From Diorhabda sublineata (Eukaryota; Arthropoda; Insecta; Coleoptera; Chrysomelidae), in assembly GCF_026230105.1 (NCBI RefSeq), contig NC_079477.1:12405001-12469000 (forward strand): a DNA stretch of 64,000 nt, given 5' to 3'. Position numbers and translations under genes: made by a program. Positions 23,444-36,243 of this stretch are shown here, in pieces. The notes below the pieces were generated by a model. The model saw only the letters and a list, made by a program, of their open reading frames with translations, made no database searches and was not told the origin of the DNA. The stretch's first letter is position 1. Each line of letters begins with the position of its first letter.

Positions 23444-24159
23444 TATTTATATGTAATTCACTATAGTGTTAAGAACTGAAAATATATACGGACTGTCCAT
23501 ATTGAGAAAATATTTTAATAAGTCTATCTTGTGAACATGTCGAAATTATTTGAAAAAACTTTATTCTAAATATGAACACATACCTACCTATACAAACTTC
23601 TCACTCTGTACATAACGTTGTATCATTTTAGAGATCTCCCAACTGTGAACGACACAGGTAATCCAATAATAAGCATGTCAGTTTCACTTTCTCAAAAATA
23701 TTCATGAAGGCAATACTCCATCTACCTGTATTTAAGTACATTTAAGAATTTAAAAACTGACACCTCTCATTATTTTCAAAGTCAAAGGCTACAAAAGGAA
23801 TCTGTCTGGCAAAAGTGTTTGTTTACATGTCCTGTAAAAATGTTTTGTATACGTCATGTGGAGTTATTGTCCGAAATCAACCAAGAATTTATTTTTTATC
23901 ACAACAGTGTTCTTCCTTAACAGTGGTTGGTTGAACGGAAGTGGAATTCATTGTTTAGATTTTGAATTGCATTATATTAGTAGCTTTTTTCCGCTTCTGC
24001 TTTTCCACAATTCAAATTAAGACCTCTAACAAAATCTTCATAACTTATATTATGTCATTTTTATATGTGAATATGTTTCGAAAAACTTTTCAAACTTCTA
24101 ACAAATTTCATATCAAGCCTAGTATGTGGTACATCAAAAATAGCGGACGAAGGATTTAG

Positions 24160-25180
24160 ATCCACACATTACTGGAACAAAATCGTGAAAGGAGCAATAA
24201 AGGAGAAAAAACAGATATGGAAGTTTTAGCTATCTACGAAAACAAGAAGACCGGAAGTCAACAAAATTATTAGAATTAAAACAGAAATCATGTGAGAATT
24301 TTGACGGAAATATGAAAAATATGTATGACGAAAATTATGATAAATTCTAGGAACAATAAAGTGACTAATTTACATTGTAAAGACAATAATTTAAACAATT
24401 AGTGGAAGGAGGAAAAAGTAACAACAAAATAAGAACAAAGTAAACAGCAAACAAGACTGACTGAGAGCAGGAAAAGCACTGGGAAAATAATGCATGAAAG
24501 TGGACAAGTTCAAAGCAGGAAATGATTTGATAATAAACTGCCTAAAAACTATGATGAATGAAATGCTAAGACCAAGTGTAGCACTAGAATACTGGCTTAG
24601 TTGGTCCAATATACGAGTGACACACAGAGCAAATAAGTAGAAGGAAGGAAAATATTGGAAAAAAACTGTAAGAGAATCAGGAGAGACGCACCTTTGTTGC
24701 ACAAACCGTTCGATAAGTTAGACAAAAACGACATATAGAGAATACTAAAAAATAGAGGACAAAGACGTCAAAACACGAACAAAAAATCAAGAATATATAA
24801 TGCCAGTTTTGAGAACATCGACATAAAAATACAAGAGAAGAAAGAAATACAATGGTCAAAGATAACGACGAAAGACTCGATAAAGTATACTTGAATAGAA
24901 AAAAACTGGGACACGTAAATAGTTTCAAGGTTCAAAAATAACGGAAGATGCAAGAGTCAAGAAAAAAGATAAAGGAGAGAAGAGGGGCAGTATGAAGACT
25001 CTTTGCAAGTACCAAAAATATTATCCTAACAAAGAAAGAGATTCTGAGAGGAATGAGAATACAAATTTTTAAAATAGTAGTAATTTCATATTCAACAGAA
25101 AGATAACTGAGGAAAAGAAATATTGATTCGAATGGGATAAGACGGAAAGTAATGAATGAAAAAGATTGGAGAAGCGATAT
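24160..25180 (+). pseudogene. Heavily decayed LINE reverse transcriptase, 3' half
   Basis: Purine-rich plus strand. The clearest part is 24890-25170: LGHVNSFKVQ, then KKIKERRGAV, RLFASTKNIILTKKEILRGM and RIQIFKIVVISYSTE, ending KVMNEKDW. This is the segment after the RT catalytic core (YLG.x.., I..R...A..., K..I.K....Y) of an RTE-type LINE. The 5' part (24160-24880) has the same strand bias and composition but only scattered similarity. Minus-strand frames here (24391-24953) are shadows of the purine-rich sequence. Confidence 0.45.
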
Positions 25181-25199
25181 CTATAGTGATAATAGTATT

Positions 25200-28100
25200 T
25201 GAGGACGGTAATAATTCAATATATGTTTGTTTTGCGAGTGTTTCTTTTGAGTTAGGAAGACATCATTCCATCATTAGTAATGTGGTTCGACAATATAGAA
25301 AAAAAGACTAGAACAGGGTAATCCAGCAATCTTTGTCATGTTCTGGAGAAAACTCTCACTGCTTCATGAAAAACGATAATGCAATCATAGACTTAAGGAA
25401 AAAATTGTGTTTATTTTTACTGAAAATATTGCTGTAGCCACAATAACATTTATTTACTTCTTCATTAACACGAAAATATACTATTAGTTTCAAGCGGGAT
25501 TGATGAATTGATTTTGCTTGAAGGTTATGTTTGGCATGCGCATAAATTGAATAAAATGGGTAGTTCAAATTAAAGTTCAGAAAAACTGTAAGCTTATTCC
25601 AGTTTTTGATGTTTTATGAAATGAGAGTAGAGATATATATGGAAATTGAATATGATTAGGATAATTTAAGCACATACATAATAAGTTTTAGAATTAAGAT
25701 CACTGAAATACACAGCAATTTTCCATTTTCCAGAAGTATTCAAATACGTTTGAAACGATTTTTTACACTTATTGTGTAGTAAGAGTAAGATACCCACATT
25801 GCTTGAACTTAATTTAGTCAGTAGTTTGTGCGCAGTCATTGTTTTGTGATAGCGTATTTTGAAGTGCGCTCTAAAAATAATCTTAAACTCAAGCAACGTC
25901 GGGTTTTGTCAAAAATACAAATGTTTTGATAGTTTAAGGCATTATGAAATAGACGAGAGGCACTGGAAGATCAATCAAGTGACGGAATGCTTCCAACTGC
26001 AAGAGTCGTAAAACCTTCGGGAACAAAAGGATATCAGGAGGTACCAAGGTATCTTTCTCTTTGGAATCGATTCAAAATGATTTAAATTCTCAGAAAGAGT
26101 TATATTTTTGAAAAGACTTGGAAATCAAAACATCAAATGCCCAGCTCACACGATACCTAAAAAAGCAAAATAAGTGGAACCAAAAACAAACACATATGAT
26201 AATCAGGGAAATCATTTTATTCATCAACGAAGTTTTTCTAGGTTGAATGGACCTTTAGGAACTTAAGTTGTGTAAAAGTATATGAAAATTAGAGACACAA
26301 GCACTGAAATGTCTTGTATAATAAACATTTGGTTGAAACATTATTTTTACCCGCTTCTGAAATTTTGAAATTAAGTTCCTGAAGACATTATATAATACCA
26401 CAAGTCATTGACAAAGTTGAAGAAATGATTATATCAACAATGAAATTAAAGAAAATTAGGCAAGCGTATTTTTCGAACATATTTCCAAACGAGAGTGCAT
26501 CAAAAATATTCTGTAAAATTATCGGAACTGATGCTAATAAATAACTAATATAAAAAGACATTTAGAAATAACTTCACACAAGTTTTTTTTCAAATTCGTT
26601 TACACACTATTGATAATTTATTTTAAACAATTTGACCCCAGAATGATCCTTCCACGTTCAAAAAGAGGAGATAATTTTTTAATACATATGCAACACATTT
26701 TTGTTTATTTTTGCTTAAATTTAAATTCCTGTCAGACACATCCGTGCTCTCAATTTCAACCTCGTTATAAAATGCGCCTTCTTTATTAAATTAACTCGAA
26801 GGCTGGTTGTGAGGTCACAAACATGTACTCAGGAGTGGGGTTATAAGAGACTTCGCCTTTTCCGAAGCTTCCGCCTGTTAATCTGCATGGAGTGGATGGA
26901 ACTTTAGTAAGTATATGTTAATTTCACCCTTGAAACGTTGCCACAGTGCGGAAGTTTCAAAAACTTTTGTTAAAACTTATGGAAGGATAACTGACAGCAT
27001 ATAGATTTGTACCTCTACATTTGTGGAATGTGTGTTCTCAATTTATAATGGTGTTGGGGAATGATTTTTAGTTAGGTACGTTACTGCAAAAAACTTATTC
27101 CGTTTTGGTTTTTATTAGTAATTAAGAAAAATGAATTTGTGGACTGGTCTTATAATATAATGCAAAGAAAGGATCTATCTAGCTAGCAATTGTATCTTTT
27201 AAGCTATTGACCACAATTAACGAAAAACCTATGAAAAATGAGGATATCAATTTAGTAACACACCACCGGTCCAAAGTTTAGTCACCCCATAACCCATTAA
27301 TTGCATTTCGAAACAATACACTTGAAGAAATTTTTCTTTATATTTTCAAACGAAGATCGAATCAGTGTCCGATAAACCAAAAACTAAAGTGTCCATTTTT
27401 TGTTTACTTTATACGAGTGCATATTTATATTCTAACAGTGAGTGCCACAACTCAAAACCTGCTATTACTGGTTAATTTGTTCATTATTCTTCAACTGTAA
27501 ATTATTACTTCGGTGTTTATGATTGTAGTTTAATCCCAGTTATTCCTGTGACACGCAATAACACGCTGAGATTCATACTTTTTGGACCAAGACATCTTTT
27601 TGTGAATTTCGAACACGAATTGTTTTCGTTCTCGCAAATTCAGACCTGTAAGTCTTCTTAGCCTAGGCAAAAGTGACCGTACCGTTGCCCCCGAATTAAA
27701 AATACTTTCACGTAGCGTGAACTATAACCTCGTAAAACCACAACCGTTGAAGATAAACGTATTGATCAGAAATCGGGATAGACGACGATAGACTCACAAC
27801 CTCAGATCAATGAATATAGGATCTGCCTTCGATTACTTCTACATTGAAAAGAAGATTGAGAGAAGCTGGTCTTTTTGGAAGTGTGGCAGTGAAGAAAGAA
27901 GAAGTTGCTTGATGTGTTATAACCAGGATTGCCTCGTAAAAAATTATTTAGAAAAAATAAATGTGAGCTATATTTATGAGCCGTCTATTATCGAGGGTTC
28001 AGGAGTAAATTGAGTAAACAAGTTTTGATTACAAAATTATAGATTTAGAGAATAATATCTATTCAGAAACTGTTTTGATATTCTATTTTAATATCTGGTT

Positions 28101-29600
28101 ATGTGGCTATTTTGTTTAATAACTTAAAATAGTATGTATAGTACTCATATATTTTTCTCATTAATTATAAAAATGATTGTAATTGATCATAACATTTTAT
28201 CATTTAGTAGTAATAAATTAATAAAAAATAACTAATAACATATTTTTTGCTTCATGTTTTGAATTCTTTTGGATATGCCGTATTACTAACTCGTTCATAC
28301 AACTTATCAATTTGGGTTTCTGAATGTACAAAGGTCTTTCTTATCCCATAGTCTGATAAGAAACTGTACTTACTCGTCTATTGCTTGAACCTATGAAAAA
28401 CATTTCGTCTCATGTGGTACGAATTTAGTGCGCATCTGAGGAAGGAAATAAGTTGTAAGTTTGACTATCCCTACATGTTTACATCTATAATTATTTGCTA
28501 CAAGAGATACATAAAAATCTTTCATTGCATAAATATATTAATTTAATTAAATACCTTTAACACCATAAAGACTGGTGTCCCAATGGTACTTGAGATTCAA
28601 GCAGTTTACTAAATGTAATGTATTGTTTTTCAATCTGAATATTTTAGAAACTCTCACAAAAGAATTAAATTGAATTGCCGTGGATTTTCAGAGAGTACTG
28701 ATAGATCATTTACTTGTTTTATTCGGATATTAAGTTATTACTAATAATCTAAATCGACATTTTTTTCAAAAAAATATAAATTTGAAATTTCAAAAAGTAA
28801 TAACCAGAATGGTAGAATTCATTTTTCTTACGGTTACAGTGTAGTCGATTTATCGATTCGTACAACGACCTAATTTTACATTGTTATAATGATATTTATA
28901 GAATTAAATTCCATTCTAATTAATTTATTATTATTAATCAATTATTTATTTAATCCTCGTATTTCTATCTACACTTTTTTAGGAAATTTTTGATCCGTCT
29001 ATATTTGGTATTATTTGAGAATTTCTCAAATATATAATGCTTGCACAAATTATAAATAACTTTATCGGTGAGATATTTCGTAAATTAATCAATCGTAATG
29101 AAATAATATCCGAATATAAATTGAAAAAAGTACATTAATGGAATTGTGTTTCTACTTAATCTGTATGTCTATTTAAATATGATGACCAAAGATGGCTGAA
29201 ATCTACCCACAAGCCCCACTCGACAGGCAGACGTGACACATGAACACCGATTTTGCCTGCAAACTCACAAAACACAGAAGGCAAGTCTAACCAAACGTAA
29301 CCAGAAAACTACAATCTAATCAAGGAATACATACTTTAAAATATTCTCAACAACTTAACTACATAACAAATAATCTAGTTGTTTTTATTAGTAACTAAAC
29401 TCATCTGCAAATAAAAGGAAGCTCAGATTTGGACTCATAATTTTGTTAAATACTTTGAACTTTTTGATTCATTATGAGATTTGATTTATTTGTTACACAT
29501 TTACACAAAACACTCCACAGACGAATTATTTATAAAAGTCATTTATAGTTATAAAATAGAGAAATAATAAGGAACTAACACAATTTTTGACTAATTTCGG
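25200..29600. other. Long intergenic stretch, no gene recognised
   Basis: Several short frames were examined, including 27810-28013 (ERSWSFWKCGSEERRSC...), which has four cysteines but no recognisable domain. A GC-richer patch at 26740-26900 and another at 27640-27800 stand out in composition only. Nothing is called. Confidence 0.35.
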
Positions 29601-29639
29601 CGAAAAGTTCTACACCTATCAATCATAAAAGAAATTAAA

Positions 29640-30165
29640 TTTTGGAGAGTACGACATGAATAGCAATTTGAAGCTGATTCAAGTCACTAGAAGGATAACG
29701 ATGATTAGCATGCCTTTATAAGTTATCCCAATAAAGTTCCATAAGATTCAAATCGGGAGATCCAACAGGTTAGTCCAGAACTGTGATTTCCACTTGTTCC
29801 AAGTATTCAGTAGCAATTGTGGCGGTATGCGAACAAGCATTATCCTGCATAAAAATGAATTGATGACTAATAATCGTACTTTATTAATAGATCTCAGCAA
29901 TCAAAATCCTATTATAAATGGAAATCAGTTAAGTATGGGCGTGGAAATTGATTACACGCCAATCAATAACTGACTTCCTTTGGAAAGATCTTGACTAAAA
30001 AAGAGTATAATTGAGCAAATCTCTCCCCTGGACGTAACCATACTCTGTCTCGGTCGTCTGAGTGGTATACGACAATGTGCGGCTCATCGGTAAATAAACC
30101 TGTTTCACATTGGTCTGCAAACCGAGAAAAATTCTATTCGGCAAATATCTGACTAGAATTTTTCC
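29640..30165 (-). pseudogene. Tc1-like transposase, C-terminal half
   Basis: The minus strand from about 30120 reads GLFTDEPHIVVYHSDDRDRV, then WLRPGERF (first catalytic D in FTDE). Near 29850 it gives FMQDNACSHTATIATEYLEQ (second D in QDNA), then LDWPVGSPDLN, and MELYWDNL, where the usual 'IEHxWD' supplies the catalytic Glu. This order is diagnostic of the Tc1 branch (DD34E). Stops and a frameshift lie between the first and second blocks. The N-terminal DNA-binding region and the terminal repeats were not found. Confidence 0.75.
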
Positions 30166-30957
30166 TCGTTTCCATGAAACATCATATTGACCTTATCAGG
30201 TTAAAACAAGGTTGACCTTATTAGAACAAATCTGCCGAAGTCCAAACTAAGATCACATTAGGCTGACCCGTTTGAATTAAATCAATTTTCCTTCGGGCTT
30301 TCCTGATCATGTTCATACAAGCAATCTTTTAGGTTTACTGGAAAATGATATTTTTTTACAAGAAATTTGGATGAGGTAATATTTCCCGATTATTTGTACT
30401 ATCAAATAACTTATTTCAAACCATTTCAATAGTACTCTCCATTTATTTTTATAAATTGCTTATTCATTCGGCTGTTGAATTGGATATCAAATTGAAGTGT
30501 GAACTTGTCCAAGAGAGGCAATTTGTCAATAATATAAAGAGAAGTTCATATCAATCTAAACCATATCTAAATCTTTGCATGAATAAAAATTTTGGAATAT
30601 AGTTAACATCATAACATACCGCTTCTATTATTCCATCAGTGTATATATTGGAATTCTTCAGATCCATCAAAAGTTCTCTCTCATTGGTTTACATCCAGTT
30701 GTATGACATTACTACTGTCAAATTTTGTGGCTGCTAATAATTTTCCTATTTATTTGAGTTTTTTATTTGATATAACAAAAACACAAGTTCATTTTATACA
30801 AAAAAATGGCTCGTGCCTACAGAGAGGGAAAATCTACAGTTGTTTTAGTTCTTCTCAAAGTGATAGTTAATACAAATGAAGAAACTGATTTTATAACAAA
30901 GTATTCTTATAAATAACTTTTGCTTGTGTAAACCTCTTAGCCCCATACAAACCAGAA

Positions 30958-31157
30958 GGAGAATCTTATCAGGAATATGTTAGGTAATCGTGATTGGAGC
31001 AGTCCAAGGCAATTTTGATGAGGATCATGTAAAGTAATCCTAATCAGAACTATATAAGTTAATCCTGATAAGGATGTGAAGAGGTAATCTTAATAACGAT
31101 ATTATGAGGCAATCCTGATCTGAACCATATAAGCTAAACCTTTTCAGTACCTCGTTA
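30958..31157. repeat. 25-bp minisatellite, eight diverged units
   Basis: Units start at 30958, 30983, 31008, 31033, 31058, 31083, 31108 and 31133, exactly 25 bp apart. The approximate consensus is GGTAATCCTGATNAGGA followed by an A/T-rich tail such as TATATAA. Units differ by several bases but no indels have accumulated. Confidence 0.85.
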
Positions 31158-31164
31158 CTGATCT

Positions 31165-31280
31165 ACGTTACATCTTTATCAGGTCCTTATCAGGTTAACC
31201 TGACCTAAACCTTACCAGATTACGGAATCACCGGATAAGGTCCTTATCGGGTCATCAGGATAAATTATAGTCGGGTAATC
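31165..31280. repeat. Inverted-orientation relatives of the 25-bp repeat
   Basis: CTTTATCAGG, CCTTATCAGG, GGATAAGG and CCTTATCGGG recur within about 110 bp. They are the reverse complement of the CCTGATAAGG core found in the 25-bp units just to the left. A similar word pair, ACCTTATCAGG and ACCTTATTAG, is at 30190-30230. Together they suggest a fold-back structure spanning about 30.2-31.3 kb. Confidence 0.5.
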
Positions 31281-31289
31281 ACCTTTCCA

Positions 31290-34200
31290 GAAATTTCAGC
31301 CCTGCCGCGGGGCACCTGTCGAAAAGCCGACGCTTCCACAGTCTCCGCAGTACTATGTCTGAGCTAATACATGTATCGCACGTCTTTCGAATAACTGCGG
31401 TAGATATATCGAATGCTATGATCTTCGAAATGACGATTATTGTGATTCAAAATAAATAACACGTTTATTACCTACAGAAAATGCGTGGTTAATGAATTGG
31501 GCATTTTTGAAGTTGTGAAAACTTAGTGACTGTTTGGGCTTCCGTCAGATAAAACAGTATTAAGACAAGCCTTATCTCATAAGATCAGTTCAATTGACCG
31601 TATATAATAGATCCAAGCAGTGAGTTATATTGGCACTTCATTTTATGAGGCCTAATTAGTGAAAGTTAAACAATGTTGTATATTTCATAACCTCTATGTG
31701 CTGAATGAAATATATTTTGTTCTGATGTTGCTCCTACAATTGTGAAATAAATAGAATAGGTGCTGAGAGTATAATTTAATAATCTGATGATGGAATCCTA
31801 GTGACAATTACATAATTAACAGAGATTGGTATTTGTATTTATCGAGTTACAACAAAACGAGTTGCTGTGGATAATATTAAAAATAGAGAAACGTCTATAG
31901 AAAAATTGATAGAGAATATGGTTGCGTCAAAATGTATACAGCAAGAATTTATATAGATTAAACATCGTGGAGATATTGCGATAAGTTTTTAAAAGTTGTG
32001 GTCTTAAGCATAAAAAGCCTCACATCCACATAGCAATTATAGAATTATTAAGGATAGTACAGTTGCAATATATTTTTTTCACAATTGAAATCTTGGGTGA
32101 TTTAAAAGTCTTGAAATAGTAAAATACGGTGTGATAGAGAGTATTAAAAATTATAGTTCAAATGCTCTTTTCCATAATATCGGCCAGAAGCAAACACGGT
32201 TTGGTACCTAATGAGCTTCATTATCAGCTAAAAATATTGGTGAGATTGCAGCTGATTGATCCAGAGAAACGACGTCTATCTTATACAGGGATATTCTAAA
32301 TGATAGACGCAAAAATTCGTATTTATCAAAGTACAAATGTTACATTTAGTTAGAATAGCCTAGTATTTCACCACAGTCAGTAATCGAACGGTTTATAAAA
32401 AGGGCTCAGTATTCTTATCTAATGTTTACTTATATCAAGTTATCTAATTATAATGATATATATAATAATAATAATATAATGAATATTGGAGGAGATGATA
32501 TTAAATAGATATTGCGGATTTTGAAATTTTCATTTTTATGATAGTTTAAATGATACCGTCACATATTCTTCAATTGTGAATGAAAAAATGATAACAAAAT
32601 ATTTTTGTGATAATCGAGACTGGGAATTAACTATATGATGTGTTTATATTATGGACCCAACACTTGTTGAAATCGATCAATTCCTTGGTTTCAAAGCATA
32701 TGAAAAAGTAACCTAGTGTATGTAACATACAATTTATCTAAAAAAAAGTTGCTACTGCTAGTATTTGCTTGGGGTTAATATTTATTATATCAATTAATCC
32801 GAAACAAAGCAGTAACCAAGCACAACTAGTTTTATAAACAAAAAATAACCGTTTACTTAACAATTTTCGGAAGCTGAATGGTGCTCAAAATAATTGGAAA
32901 CAAGTTCAAATATTTATTGAGGTGTTCAAAACATTAACAAAATAAAAATTATATAGAGCTGTTGAATCACAAGAGAGCTCTTTTCCAACTATTTTGTTAT
33001 TCTCATAAGCCACTACTCAGTAATTACATTAAATATGTAAATAATTCTATTTTGACACTTTTTTCTTACAATTTGAGAGAGCTATCGGTTTAAAAGTTGT
33101 ATAGGCATCTGTAGAATAGATATTATGGATCATCAAAAGTTAAAGATTATTCTTTCATCAAAATCTACTTTACTGTGAAACCTGTCTAAAATAATTCCAA
33201 AAGAGACAATCCCCCATTGAATGTTAGCTAATTCAACTCTTGACATAGGTAAATCTCCCAAAAAAAGAAAATTGAAATTTAAATGCCGCTAATGAACTTT
33301 ATGAGCATCAATGACAAATTTCCTGAAAAGAGACTAGTTGTAAACAACTAAAAAAGTATTATCCTGAAAATAATATAAAAATCAACCAAAATTGATACTT
33401 GTACCATCATTCAGAATTACTTTACAGTGAAGGAATATGGCTACGTGTAAGTTTTCTTCTCTACCTCTTAGACAACGTTATTTTTTATGTTTAGTTACTT
33501 TCTCAGTTTCTAGTTTAATAAAGAAGCTCAAATGACGCTATCACTACCATCTTTTGGAGATACGGTCGTTCTGTAATCAATATGTGTGCTAATTACAACG
33601 ACATCACATGCTGTTGATTATATGATTATATTGCCGTATGTCGTATTATGAATCCACTGATTTAGAAAGAAAATGGAAAATTTCGTATAAAGTATATATA
33701 AGTTAGGCAGATTAAAGTGTCACACTACAGATATAACAAAGCTGACATGAAAAATCTTTTGAATGTTATAAGAAAAGCTATATAGGCGACATAAATATTC
33801 TTATAGATCTCTAAACAGAAAGCAGCTTCTGAAGCTGTTTTATGAAAGCTTGGGATCCGGGTAGAATAAACGTTTATGAAACTTACATCGATCACTGAAA
33901 TGTACAATAAGCTAATACGGACTACAAATTACCATTGTAAGCTGAGTCTTACTTGGGTTATGTTATGAACCACGAGGGTAGTTGTGATACCTCCGCTTCT
34001 GTTGCTTGAATCCAGATTTTCTGATGTACCCTATGCTTATGTTTTATTTTTCAGCTTTTTAGATTATAGATAGTAATACCATTAGATCTATGAATTTCTC
34101 TAGTTAAAATGAGTATTATGACGCGATTTCACAAATATTGTTTAAAATAGATAATAATGACCTCATTTGATCAGTATTGTCAATTTTTTTCTGTTTAGTC

Positions 34201-34960
34201 TTTAAATCATATAACCTGCTAATAGAGCCGGATAAAGTACAATTTCAAATTTGGCATGGGCGCCGTAATTGATGAAATACCCAGAATTCGTTTGTTCTTA
34301 TATAACTTCTCATATATAGCAGTTGACTTACATTGTTTCTTTTGAATAATTTCTAAGGTCTATTTATTTATTTGTTTTATCTCTTTATTTTTCTAGATCT
34401 TTGGAGTAATGCAAAGTAATCGAATAATTTAAATTAATTGTTTGAGTTAAGTAAGTGATAATGGCAAGTGAATTATCATAAGTTAGTCAAGTGTAATGTA
34501 TAGTATTCAAATAAATTACAAACGTAAGAGACAGTGTTAATTAATTAACCCCACGAATAGAAAAAGTGTGAATAAATTCATTACAACATTATTACATTAC
34601 AACAAATACGGTGGATTGATGTTCAAAAAATCGTTCGCTTATAATAGATATTTCGAATGTTTGAAAGACACATCCAGAACCTAGTTTATTTGCCTAATTT
34701 TCCGGAAAAAATATATTTTTCGAATATACTGAATAGTTGATGATTACAAACGATCATTAGGTGAAATTATTTTTAGAAAATTATTTTTTGTATTGTTTCT
34801 TATATAAAATAATTTTCCGTAACCACAGCTGTCTTCAAATCACTACTATATGCTGCTGTACAGCGAGTTTCCGCCCATAATCCGTTTCAGTAAAAACACG
34901 TCACGCATTTCAGAAGTTTCAACAACGAAAATGAAATCAGAAAAACAAAATCTGACCGTT
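31290..34960. other. Intergenic, no gene recognised
   Basis: The left end (31290-31440) is GC-richer (CCTGCCGCGGGGC...) but unreadable. The rest is very AT-rich with no similarity on either strand. Confidence 0.4.
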
Positions 34961-34969
34961 CGAGATGTT

Positions 34970-35227
34970 CGTTATTGTTATTGTACCAGAGAATCTGGCA
35001 ACTGCGCTCTCGATGGCGTCTATTTAGGTTGTGTGTGATGGGGTTCTCACCGATCCATCACTCGGCCCGTCACTACCCATTAGCACGCTCACATTCTTTC
35101 CGAGATCCCATTCTATCCCACCACCACGCGTTACATTTTTATTTCACATTTGCTTTTCCGAGTATCAAGCCATTCACGATATGTCGAGAAAAAAAATTGG
35201 CTCTGAGGAAGTGCCAATGGGGATCAG
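34970..35227 (+). other. GC-rich patch with an ATG and splice donor: possible first exon
   Basis: This roughly 250-bp block has much higher GC and CpG content than its surroundings. At 35181 an ATG in good context opens MSRKKIGSEEVPMGI. At 35227 the exon-like sequence ends ATCAG followed by GTATTA, an acceptable donor. A short coding first exon behind a GC-richer leader is a common insect gene start. I cannot name the protein, and no downstream exon was found on the plus strand. It may equally be unique non-coding DNA or an old repeat. Confidence 0.25.
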
Positions 35228-35368
35228 GTATTATTATATTAAATAGAAAGGAATATTCAAATTACACTTAAGGAGGTACCATATGCAAGAAAGAAGAAAG
35301 TAATACTTTTGAGGTCTTATTTTAGTTGATTTTTTTATATATATTCAATAATTTTGATTTATCTACAA

Positions 35369-35860
35369 ACCATCAAAATTAAGCATTACGTTTAAAAGCG
35401 CGCGAAAAAGATCAATGCTTTTTAAATGGGATAATAATTACAACACTCTTTTATTTGTATATTTCACAATTTACCTTAAAAAATTTTGTGTTGTTGTTTG
35501 TTCTGTCAAAGATTCTATAAGTGTAATAATTTTGTACTGTCTTTAAGAAGTGTGGAAAGTCACCGTCGATTCGCAAAATAACTCGAAGCGTCCTTCCGGA
35601 AAGGCCAAGAAGTCATATGGCGATTTTTCGGATTGGTTGAACACTAAAAAAATCAAAAATTACACGGAAAATATTATATTTCTAAAATTCTATCAAAAAT
35701 TCTGTTTTCAACAAGGGTATTTTTAATGTGGTCGTAGATAAAATATTGTATGACACTCGTGCGCGAAGTACTTTTGCGCACCCGCTACACTATGCTCGTG
35801 CCTCTCATTCTCGCAACTCGTTCGCAAAAGCATCACTTCATCCACTTATATCATAAATAA
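35369..35860 (+). pseudogene. Truncated tyrosine-recombinase-like (Crypton-like) element, copy A
   Basis: 35607-35690 reads KKSYGDFSDWLNTKKIKNYT followed by EN. This is the start of the core-binding domain of a tyrosine-recombinase-like protein family common in insect genomes (LPEKSRxxYExxYxxFxxW, then SENVLLAYFxE). Coding similarity then ends. The sequence continues as TATTGTATGACACTCGTGCG...ACTTTTGCGC, a non-coding end shared with copy B (50.7 kb). Upstream, AATGCTTTTTAAATGGGATA is also shared; copy A has about 115 extra bp after it. The catalytic Arg and Tyr regions are missing. Confidence 0.55.
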
Positions 35861-36041
35861 CTATTATTCACGACTGCTTTAACAACCTTAATATCTATTA
35901 TTCACTGCAGTGTTTAATAAATTCATTTTGTTTGTTTTGTTACAAACAATCGGTTTTTATGATTTCATCATTTCAAAACACTATCAAACATTTTCAATTC
36001 AGTTCTAGACTATCAAAAAAATTGGGAAAACAAATTTTATC

Positions 36042-36105
36042 AGACCAGATTCGAACGCGGGACCTTCAGTTTGAGGCATGTAACATTAACATTGAGCTGT
36101 CACCG
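36042..36105 (-). repeat. tRNA-derived SINE head
   Basis: The minus strand reads GACAGCTCAATG (A-box-like), then about 20 bases later CCTCAAACTGAAGGTCCC and CGCGTTCGAATCTGG. The last contains a perfect B box, GTTCGAATC. The A-box and B-box spacing and the anticodon-arm-like pairing fit a tRNA-derived RNA polymerase III promoter. The acceptor stem does not pair well and there is no CCA context, so it is not called as a functional tRNA. It is more likely the 5' part of a SINE whose body runs towards 35900. Confidence 0.5.
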
Positions 36106-36243
36106 ATATTGAATGTGTTTGACGAATATCTGTTTCTTAAAGTTGATTTTTGAAACAATTTATAAATTGAGGTACATTATTGTGTGTTTATATTTCTCAG
36201 TGTTTCCATATTTTATTTTATATTAAGCTAAAACATCAAATCA

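Noticed and set aside
24391..24953. Hydrophobic, Phe/Leu/Cys-rich frames on the minus strand that look like membrane proteins
   Set aside because: They are antisense readings of a purine-rich LINE relic whose plus strand shows RT-like segments in order.
27810..28013. 67-codon frame with a cysteine cluster (WKCGSEERRSCLMCYNQDC)
   Set aside because: Spacing does not fit a zinc-finger family that I know, there is no splice or repeat context, and AT-rich DNA gives such frames by chance.
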